Under the pieces are notes generated by a model. That model saw only the letters and a list, made by a program, of their open reading frames with translations, did not search any database and was not told where the DNA came from. From NCBI GenBank assembly GCA_015711695.1, contig JACVIW010000049.1:1-11947 (forward strand): 11,947 bases of DNA, written 5' to 3'. Shown piece by piece: positions 6,574 through 11,947 of the stretch. Each line of letters starts with the position of its first letter. The first letter of the stretch is position 1. A program made the position numbers and the translations under genes. This DNA comes from Candidatus Geohydrothermomicrobium daggyaiense. GTDB taxonomy: Bacteria; Actinomycetota; Geothermincolia; Fen-727; JACVIW01.

Positions 6574-7335
6574 ATGGAACTTAAAAGCATGCTTTTCTAC
6601 GAGACACTGCGTTTTTTTCTCGGCCCGCTCTTCTCTCTCCGCCTCCACCTCAAGGTGGAAGGCGAGAAAAATGTGCCCGGGGAAGGGGGTGTGTTAATAG
6701 TCGCAAACCACAGGTGTTATCTTGACCCATTCGTGCTTGCGTGCTCCATTGACCGCTTCATAAACTTCGGCGCAGGCTCTCATTTATACCTTGTCCCCGG
6801 AACCCGGAAGATATTCGAACTCGCGGGCTTCTTTCCTATCCACATCTATGGCGGAGAGGAAGGTGACAAAAGCCAGAATGAGGCGTGCAGACTTCTCTCA
6901 AACGATGAACTTGTTTGCATCTTTCCTGAGGGAATAGAGTCTTTCATGAGAATTGGTGAAGCAACAAAAATCTCAGAGTTCAAAACGGGTTTTGTGAAGG
7001 TAGCTCTCTCTAGCCGGGTGCCAGTCCTGCCTGTCGCCATAATCCCGGGCTATGAGAAGGAATTCCCCGCGATACCATCGCTTTTCATTAAACCATTCGT
7101 CAGGCACCCTAAAGCGCAGCAGGGGCTTCGTCTGATAACATACAGGGATGTTACATGCAGGATTGGCGTTCCAGTCGACCTTTCCCCATTCTATGAGGAA
7201 ACACTTTCCAAGGATCTGCTCGATAAAATAGCGGCTCGTATTAGAAGAATAGTGGTTTCCCTTTACGAGGGAAAAGATTTAGACATGTTTTTATACGGAA
7301 AAAAGCCATTTGACATTGCCTCCGATCTGACTTGA
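6574..7335 (+). CDS. PlsC-like 1-acyl-glycerol-3-phosphate-type acyltransferase
   Basis: A member of the PlsC/LPLAT acyltransferase superfamily, which transfers fatty acyl groups from acyl-CoA or acyl-ACP to lysophospholipid-like acceptors at the inner face of the membrane. The catalytic H(X4)D box is NHRCYLD (45-51), preceded by the usual VLIVA strand. FPEG (117-120) is the glycerol-phosphate-binding block III, though the Arg that commonly follows is Ile here (FPEGIES). FKTG (136-139) and VPVLPVAI (149-156) match the following blocks. A hydrophobic N-terminus (about 8-22) would sit at the membrane. The 253-residue length is normal for the family. AGGAG (6564-6568) lies five bases before the ATG. 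The gene is alone, with no phospholipid genes beside it, so the acceptor is not certain; the missing Arg leaves a non-standard acceptor possible. Confidence 0.85.
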   Translation: MELKSMLFYETLRFFLGPLFSLRLHLKVEGEKNVPGEGGVLIVANHRCYLDPFVLACSIDRFINFGAGSHLYLVPGTRKIFELAGFFPIHIYGGEEGDKSQNEACRLLSNDELVCIFPEGIESFMRIGEATKISEFKTGFVKVALSSRVPVLPVAIIPGYEKEFPAIPSLFIKPFVRHPKAQQGLRLITYRDVTCRIGVPVDLSPFYEETLSKDLLDKIAARIRRIVVSLYEGKDLDMFLYGKKPFDIASDLT

Positions 7336-7368
7336 GCGGTGCGGAGTCTTTTCAGAACGCAGACCATA

Positions 7369-7396
7369 ATTACAGACTTATGCATAGTTATATAAT
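7369..7396 (+). promoter_or_regulatory. Candidate promoter of the zinc-ribbon protein gene
   Basis: ATTACA (7369-7374), a 16-base spacer and a consensus TATAAT (7391-7396), giving a leader of about 60 bases. The AAGGGA ribosome site (7445-7450) is 13 bases from the ATG, unusually far. Confidence 0.45.
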
Positions 7397-7463
7397 GTAG
7401 CGGCGCGATCTCACCCGAAAGGATCAGAAATTCATCTCAAACAGAAGGGAACAGTTAAAAAGT

Positions 7464-8402
7464 ATGAGATGCGATAAATGCGGCGCGGAAATTGAAAACG
7501 GTGCTCTTTTCTGTTTATCATGCGGGAAGCCACTTCCCGAAGACACACTCGCCCGAAAAGAATCATCAACCAAAGAAAAACTCGAAGAAATATCACCTGA
7601 AAATATTGCAGAATCAGACGTAGCAAAAGCAAGGATTAAAGTGAGGAAACCTGGGTTAGAGGATCTCACACATGAAACAGCTATGCTGGAAACCACAAAA
7701 GAAGAAAGATCCGAGGAAGAGAAGGAAGTGAATATAATCTCCGCCCGCACGGCAGAAGGAACGACCGAAAACATCGGTGTCATCGGAGAGGAAGGCAGGA
7801 CAAAACCTCGCTGGAAGCGAGTGGCTTTTGTTATCGGTCTCATTCTCACAGTTCTTGCGCTCATTGCTGGAGGAATTTTCACCTATAAATACGTAAAAGA
7901 TGCGCCCCGCAGAGAAGCCGCAGGCCATATGCAATCTGGCGACCAGATGCTTGACTGGTGCAAAACGGAAGCGGACAGGATTCGGGAGTTGATAACAATC
8001 TCCATTAACGGCTTGCTGGGCGGCAGCGTCAAAACGAGCGAGGAATTCAAATCCTATAGCGACTCAATACAGAGGAAAATGGGCGATCTTTTGCGGAACA
8101 TAAAAAGCGCCATGGCATATTACGAAGAAATTCTCAAACTTGAAGACGCAAAGGACTATAAGTCATACGCACGAAGTAGAATAACCCAGCTTAAATGGTC
8201 ATCGATATCAACAAGGCGAGCAGGGAAACTTATGGGGAGAATCGCAGAGATACTTGCCGCGGCAGAAGCCGGAATCCGCCTTAACAGAAACATAATTGAA
8301 AATGAAATTGCCAGTTTCATGCGTGATATAAATGAGTCCAGCAGGAAAGCCAGAAAATATGGGGAAAAGGCAGAAGAGATAAAAGCTAAAGGTAAGCTTT
8401 AA
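7464..8402 (+). CDS. Zinc-ribbon membrane protein with a helical extracytoplasmic domain
   Basis: Function unknown. A four-Cys zinc ribbon opens the protein: CDKC (3-6) and CLSC (17-20), the form found at the N-terminus of many bacterial membrane and regulatory proteins. Residues 25-115 are a charged, Glu/Lys-rich, probably disordered linker. One transmembrane helix spans about 119-140 after PRWKR, so the ribbon is cytoplasmic and residues 145-312 lie outside. That outer part is predicted all-helical, with Lys, Glu and Ala in heptad-like spacing (for example EIASFMRDINESSRKARK), suggesting a bundle or coiled coil. ATG 7464 begins right at the ribbon and is the only sensible start. The architecture (small cytoplasmic domain, acidic linker, one helix, outer domain) parallels the protein at 3258. 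Its stop overlaps the stop of the opposing esterase gene. Confidence 0.75.
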   Translation: MRCDKCGAEIENGALFCLSCGKPLPEDTLARKESSTKEKLEEISPENIAESDVAKARIKVRKPGLEDLTHETAMLETTKEERSEEEKEVNIISARTAEGTTENIGVIGEEGRTKPRWKRVAFVIGLILTVLALIAGGIFTYKYVKDAPRREAAGHMQSGDQMLDWCKTEADRIRELITISINGLLGGSVKTSEEFKSYSDSIQRKMGDLLRNIKSAMAYYEEILKLEDAKDYKSYARSRITQLKWSSISTRRAGKLMGRIAEILAAAEAGIRLNRNIIENEIASFMRDINESSRKARKYGEKAEEIKAKGKL

Positions 8403-9343
8403 ATATTGGCAAGTTGTGAATGATGCCTTCCTGTTCCAGCCTGCCTGCGCATGAAATTCACACTTTTCTCCATAGCAATTCGCGTGCACTCAAAGAAATA
8501 CGCCGTTATGAAGCCGTGATGGGCGTGGGGGTATTTTTCGATATCAAAGAACAGGGCCTCACATTCAACCCCGCTTGATTGAATAGCCCTGGCAAATCTA
8601 ACAGATTCAGGGTGCAGGTAATCCCTTTCGCTCGAACATATGAAAGACGGTGGATAACTTTCATTAACCAGCCTTAACGGTGACGCAAGAGCGGCTCTTT
8701 TCTTATACAAGTCCTCATCTTCGCCCATGATTACATGGGTTATGAAGTAGATATCAGGAAATCCAGTTTCTAGCACGGTCTCAAAATCATACACGCCATA
8801 AAAAAGAACAAGCCCTTTTATTGAATCACGAGGTATGGTATCACCGCTCAGGATCTGCTTGGCGACTTCGGGGTGTATTGAGGCAGCGGCATAAAGCGCT
8901 GAAAGAGACGCGCCTGCGGATTCCCCTCCGATGAAGATTTTCTTAGTATCACCACCAAACCGCTGCGCGTTCTCATATACCCATCTAATAGCAAGATGGC
9001 AATCCTCGATCTGAGAGGGAAAAACGAATTCGGGAGCAAGCCTGTAATTGATGTTGAAAACAAGGAAGCCTTCACGGGCATAGCACTTACAAACCCTCGT
9101 CAGGAGTTTTTTGTCTCCTGAAAAAAAACCGCCTCCGTGCATAAAAATGAGCACCGGATACGGAGGATCAGCGGGAGGAACAGCGATATCAAGCGAGCGC
9201 CATTTGCCTCCGCCAGGAACATACTCGATATTTTTTAAATGCGCACCTATCTCGGGATGAAACCTGTTAAGGATAACATGCCTGGCTACCGCCATCACCG
9301 CTGACGAAGTCCATCTTCGCGCATAAGCACCAAGCCTGATCAA
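8399..9343 (-). CDS. Alpha/beta-hydrolase, HSL/carboxylesterase family
   Basis: A predicted serine esterase of the hormone-sensitive-lipase (family IV) type. HGGGF (69-73) forms the oxyanion hole; GESAGAS (140-146) carries the nucleophile S142; D241 (in SSERDYLHPES) and H276 (in HAHHGF) complete the triad. YRLAPE (100-105) is also characteristic. These enzymes hydrolyse short- to medium-chain acyl esters; the natural substrate cannot be read from sequence. I see no cleavable signal peptide, though residues 13-25 are mildly hydrophobic. The start is TTG at 9341-9343, supported by GTGAGG (9351-9356) seven bases upstream and a -10 box further out; the next Met is at 17. It ends with a 4-base convergent overlap with the zinc-ribbon gene. 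It lies downstream of the transporter on the same strand, 133 bases away, but has its own promoter candidate. Confidence 0.88.
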   Translation of the reverse strand: MIRLGAYARRWTSSAVMAVARHVILNRFHPEIGAHLKNIEYVPGGGKWRSLDIAVPPADPPYPVLIFMHGGGFFSGDKKLLTRVCKCYAREGFLVFNINYRLAPEFVFPSQIEDCHLAIRWVYENAQRFGGDTKKIFIGGESAGASLSALYAAASIHPEVAKQILSGDTIPRDSIKGLVLFYGVYDFETVLETGFPDIYFITHVIMGEDEDLYKKRAALASPLRLVNESYPPSFICSSERDYLHPESVRFARAIQSSGVECEALFFDIEKYPHAHHGFITAYFFECTRIAMEKSVNFMRRQAGTGRHHSQLANI

Positions 9344-9376
9344 CGCTTAACCTCACAAACAAACAGAAAAATAAAG

Positions 9377-9406
9377 ATTATATTTTGTGTTTAACATTCT
9401 ACCCAA
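9377..9406 (-). promoter_or_regulatory. Candidate promoter of the esterase gene
   Basis: On the minus strand, TTGGGT (9401-9406), 18 bases, then a consensus TATAAT (9377-9382). Transcription would start near 9370, about 27 bases before the TTG start codon. Confidence 0.45.
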
Positions 9407-9446
9407 ACTCATCAGCGTTAAAACATTAAACCATTGCGAAAGATCA

Positions 9447-9474
9447 TTTATGCATTTATGAAAACAAGCATAAA
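9447..9474. repeat. AT-rich hairpin after the transporter gene
   Basis: TTTATGC (9447-9453) and GCATAAA (9468-9474) are perfectly complementary with a 14-base loop, starting 3 bases past the transporter stop. The stem is AT-rich and no T-run follows on the minus strand, so it is a doubtful terminator. Confidence 0.3.
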
Positions 9475-9476
9475 AG

Positions 9477-10376
9477 CTATTTAATATTTTCCCGCCAGGC
9501 TTTTGTCGGGGATATCTCCTCAACCCGTCGGGAGAGAACGATGGTGGCTCCAAGAATAACGCAGAAACCCCCGATTCTCGCCACTATCAGAAGCGGGTTT
9601 CCTGGAAGAGGCTCTCTCAACACGAGCATTCCAGCCAAGATTGGCACCGCCTGATTGAGACCACCCACGACAGGACCCACAATCGAAGCCAGTCCTCGCT
9701 GAAATGCGGCCTGCATAACAATAATCCCGAGAACGTTCGAAACTGTAACAACCAAGAGAAAAATACTGGAGAAAACGACAAGCAGGCCTTTCTCCTTCCA
9801 CTGATTTGACCAATCAAGAAGAAGAAGACGGGAGAATACCGCAGCAATCCCATAAAGAAGCCCCGTGGAAACCCCGAGAACAGTTCCTTGTCTCGTCCCG
9901 CTACCGCCAAAGACCAAAGGAATCGCGAGGGCTAACAAAAACACCGAAGCGGTAAATGCCCACAGCATGACCGCTTTATAGGGGCGCGGCGATGAAATTC
10001 CCTCAGAAAGGCTCACTCCAATTAATATTACTCCAAGAACGGTGCAACCGATGGCGATAAAATCGGAAACCCGCAGTCTCTCACCAAGATTCTTAACCGC
10101 AAGATAGACAAGGAGAGCGACGCCGGCGCTTACGATGGGCTGAACTATGGAAATCGGGGCGAGCATAACCGCAATTGAGTAGAAAACACCACCCACCAGA
10201 CTAACGGCAAGTGAAATCATCCAGGGCTTGTTTGTCACAAATGCCTTAAATACGGTCCAGGAGGGCTTAAGGCGCACTCTTGGCAATCTGTCCACCGCTC
10301 TTTTCTGCAGGAACCCAGCCACGTTGAAAAGAATCGAGGCAAGAATTGCGCAGGATACTGCGAGCATGGTTTTCAC
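9477..10376 (-). CDS. DMT-superfamily (EamA/NIPA-like) integral membrane transporter
   Basis: A 299-residue protein with about nine to ten hydrophobic helices, for example near 4-22, 52-71, 77-95, 104-122, 134-155, 164-184, 198-220, 228-252 and 262-282. Two repeated halves, each with a conserved-looking helix start (APISIVQPIVSAG at 73-85; ASIVGPVVGGLNQAVPI at 230-246), are typical of the drug/metabolite transporter superfamily. The IVQP motif and the overall pattern resemble the NIPA-like branch, some members of which move Mg2+, while others move metabolites; the substrate cannot be assigned. The start is GTG (10374-10376) with AGGGGG (10382-10387) five bases upstream; ATG at codon 4 is the alternative. 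It is divergent from the E1-alpha gene, with a shared upstream region of about 240 bases. Confidence 0.85.
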   Translation of the reverse strand: MKTMLAVSCAILASILFNVAGFLQKRAVDRLPRVRLKPSWTVFKAFVTNKPWMISLAVSLVGGVFYSIAVMLAPISIVQPIVSAGVALLVYLAVKNLGERLRVSDFIAIGCTVLGVILIGVSLSEGISSPRPYKAVMLWAFTASVFLLALAIPLVFGGSGTRQGTVLGVSTGLLYGIAAVFSRLLLLDWSNQWKEKGLLVVFSSIFLLVVTVSNVLGIIVMQAAFQRGLASIVGPVVGGLNQAVPILAGMLVLREPLPGNPLLIVARIGGFCVILGATIVLSRRVEEISPTKAWRENIK

Positions 10377-10481
10377 CGCAACCCCCTAATGCTTCATCTT
10401 GCTAAGTCAATTCACATGTGCTCCCCGAACAGGTAAAGGGGAAACCAAACAATCGAAATGATACCAGACCCGCTTCGAAAA

Positions 10482-10491
10482 AACGCGCGTT
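10482..10491. repeat. Palindrome AACGCGCGTT in the divergent promoter region
   Basis: A perfect 10-base palindrome lies between the divergent transporter and E1-alpha genes, upstream of the likely E1 promoter. It could be an operator half of a larger site, or chance. Confidence 0.25.
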
Positions 10492-10526
10492 GCTTTTGCT
10501 TTAACTTGTTTATTCAGGGTTTTATC

Positions 10527-10542
10527 TAGTATTCTCTATACT
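10527..10542 (+). promoter_or_regulatory. Candidate -10 region for the E1 operon
   Basis: TAGTAT (10527-10532) and TATACT (10537-10542) are both reasonable -10 boxes; TTGTTT (10507-10512) is the only -35-like match and is badly spaced for either. Transcription from here would leave a leader of roughly 65-75 bases before ATG 10616. Confidence 0.3.
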
Positions 10543-10615
10543 CACAGAAAAGAAATTGGATTACATCATCCAACCTACGGGCTTTATCCGCCCAAGCGTT
10601 AGGATTGGAAATGAG

Positions 10616-11659
10616 ATGAGTACCGAAGAAAAAAGAGTTCAGCCAGAATATCTCTACCGCCTGATGGTAAAGGCGCGAAAATTTGAGGAGGCGCTCTCAT
10701 CGCTCTGGAACAGAGGGTTTATATCAGGAGAACTTCACCTGGGGACAGGGGAAGAGGCTGTCGCAGCAGGATTTGTCGCGCATCTCGAGGATGGCGATGC
10801 TCTCTGCCTCGACCATCGCTCGACGCCCCCGCTGGTGTGCCGAGGCCTGCCCCTCGAGCCGATACTGCTTGAGCTTTTAGGCTCCAAAATGGGTTTATGT
10901 GCCGGCTGGGGGGGACACATGCACCTTTTTTCAAAAGATTATCTCGTTGCATCATCAGGTATCGTGGGTTCATCCGCACCGCTCGCCCTGGGTTTCGGGC
11001 TCGCCAGCAAACACCTTCAATCCGGTAATGTGGCGCTCTGTTTCTTCGGCGAGGGGGCGATGAATCAGGGTATGGTTCTCGAATCGCTGAACCTGGCGTG
11101 CGTGTGGAAACTGCCGGTAATCTTTGTATGCAAGGATAACCGCTGGGCTATAACAACCAGGTCCAGAAGCGTCACCGCTGGTTCTTTAATAAAACGGGCG
11201 AGGGCATACGGAATGCCAGCGCGGAAAATAAACGGACTTAACGTTGATGAAGTGTTCAGATACGCCTCCCGCGCAATCGAGAGGGCGCGAGACGGCAAGG
11301 GTCCATCATTTATCCTTGCAAAGTGCTCCAGACTTGATGGTCATTTTCTCGGAGACCCGCTTTTCAGGATTTTCGAGGAGCCAATCGAGCAAGCAAAGAC
11401 AATCACGCCCCCACTTGTTAGTGCAACATTCGCAAAACCAGGAGCAAAAATTTCCCTCAGGGCAGGAGCACTTTTCCGCATAAGTAAGACAATAACGCTT
11501 GCGGGATTGGATAGGGCAAACAAATTCAATGACCCCTTGTGGGTTTCAGGGCGAATCATCGCAAAAGATAAACGCGTTGAAATAGAGTCCCTGGTATCAG
11601 ATGAAATAGAGAGGGCGGTTAGAAAATCGCTGGAGCTCGCCGGGATCATGAAGTACTGA
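10616..11659 (+). CDS. Thiamine-diphosphate dehydrogenase E1 component, alpha subunit
   Basis: Alpha subunit of an alpha2beta2 E1 enzyme of the pyruvate, branched-chain 2-oxoacid or acetoin dehydrogenase type, which decarboxylates (or cleaves) the substrate on thiamine diphosphate and passes the acyl group to a lipoyl E2. GEGAMNQG (145-152) through KDN (173-175) is the Mg-ThDP motif, with GEG for the usual GDG and KDN for ENN. GGHMHLFS (99-106) and the DHRS loop (66-69) fit the family; the second loop His often seen is replaced by TPP. About 45 extra residues (roughly 259-305) sit between GHFLGDPLFR and DPLWV, making 347 residues against a usual 320-330; I recall this insertion and the CKDNRWAITT form from a subfamily of uncultured anaerobes and Chloroflexi. 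ATG 10616 is preferred to TTG 10556, which would leave almost no leader. The beta gene follows after 120 bases. Substrate not determined. Confidence 0.9.
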   Translation: MSTEEKRVQPEYLYRLMVKARKFEEALSSLWNRGFISGELHLGTGEEAVAAGFVAHLEDGDALCLDHRSTPPLVCRGLPLEPILLELLGSKMGLCAGWGGHMHLFSKDYLVASSGIVGSSAPLALGFGLASKHLQSGNVALCFFGEGAMNQGMVLESLNLACVWKLPVIFVCKDNRWAITTRSRSVTAGSLIKRARAYGMPARKINGLNVDEVFRYASRAIERARDGKGPSFILAKCSRLDGHFLGDPLFRIFEEPIEQAKTITPPLVSATFAKPGAKISLRAGALFRISKTITLAGLDRANKFNDPLWVSGRIIAKDKRVEIESLVSDEIERAVRKSLELAGIMKY

Positions 11660-11779
11660 ATTCCTTTAAAAAGCTCATGGGACAATAGAAGATTTTGCGT
11701 TCTGCTTCATATCTGAAACGAATCACAAATGTGCAGTCAGAGAAAACGTTAGGCAGAAATTATATCGAAGGAGTGGCGT

Positions 11780-11947
11780 TTGAAGACGACATTCGCCCAG
11801 GCAATAGAAAAAGCTATCGAGCACGCGATGGCGAAAGACGAGAGAATCATCATTTTCGGAGAGGATGTACACCTGCTCAGAAATAACCTTTACACCCGAT
11901 TTGGGCCCGACAGAGTCATACCTGCCCCCATCAGCGAATCAGCGTTT
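11780..11947 (+). CDS. Thiamine-diphosphate dehydrogenase E1 component, beta subunit (3' end outside window)
   Basis: The first 56 residues of an E1-beta (transketolase-like pyrimidine-binding) subunit. FAQAIEKAIEHAMAKD (5-20), then IIIFGEDV (23-30) and the ending APISESAF (49-56) match the conserved E1-beta start, where the pattern is typically A-I-n-A-l-x-E-M, v-GEDV and t-P-I-sE. The Glu in the SE of ISESAF lies in the stretch that usually contributes to cofactor activation. The start is TTG (11780-11782), with AAGGAG (11768-11773) six bases upstream. The gene follows the alpha subunit on the same strand and is very likely cotranscribed; E2 and E3 genes would be expected beyond the window end. 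Confidence 0.9.
   Translation, partial: MKTTFAQAIEKAIEHAMAKDERIIIFGEDVHLLRNNLYTRFGPDRVIPAPISESAF

Noticed and set aside
11695..11886. Plus-strand ORF of 63 codons after E1-alpha
   Set aside because: It overlaps E1-beta in a different frame and has no recognisable product.
1..11947. One coherent gene cluster or defence/biosynthetic system across the window
   Set aside because: Strands switch, spacers are long, most genes have their own promoter signals and the products share no pathway I can name.

Overview
The window looks like bacterial chromosome of moderate GC, roughly mid-40s to low-50s percent, apart from its first ~255 bases, which are much richer (166 of 240 bases by hand count). Starts at ATG, GTG and TTG behind clear Shine-Dalgarno sequences, a lipobox protein and -35/-10-like promoters indicate a bacterium. 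A Ni-CODH-scaffold protein suggests an anaerobe or a descendant of one. The membrane proteins with small cytoplasmic N-terminal domains and the E1-alpha subfamily remind me of deep-branching, uncultured Actinobacteriota or Firmicutes, but the sequence does not settle the lineage.

Layout. 1-255: GC-rich DNA with a duplicated 18-base palindromic element and an ORF fragment of foreign codon use, abutting the next gene without its beginning. 254-1630: a protein of the carbon monoxide dehydrogenase/hybrid-cluster family, missing the N-terminal B- and D-cluster region and carrying Glu where true CODHs have an active-site Cys. 1979-2923: an exported PIG-L/LmbE-type deacetylase. 3258-4493: a single-pass membrane protein with an Ig-like and an OB-like domain. 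5056-5823: a lipoprotein with two chagasin-like protease-inhibitor domains, possibly started at ATT. 6574-7335: a PlsC-type acyltransferase. 7464-8402: a zinc-ribbon membrane protein. 8399-9343 and 9477-10376 (minus strand): an HSL-family esterase and a DMT-family transporter. 10616-11659 and 11780-end (plus strand): alpha and beta subunits of a thiamine-diphosphate 2-oxoacid dehydrogenase or acetoin dehydrogenase, the beta subunit cut by the window end.

Most genes stand alone with their own promoters and long spacers (348, 334, 562 and 750 bases). Only the E1 pair, and perhaps the transporter-esterase pair, look like operons. I see no cassette tying the whole window into one system. The esterase, acyltransferase and PIG-L deacetylase could all act on lipids or envelope glycans, and three proteins (Ig/OB protein, chagasin lipoprotein, zinc-ribbon protein) place domains outside the membrane, so an envelope theme is plausible but unproven. 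The most interesting items are the CODH-scaffold protein with hybrid-cluster-type ligands, the sharp junction that beheads it, and the ATT start candidate. I found no tRNA, rRNA, CRISPR array or insertion sequence.
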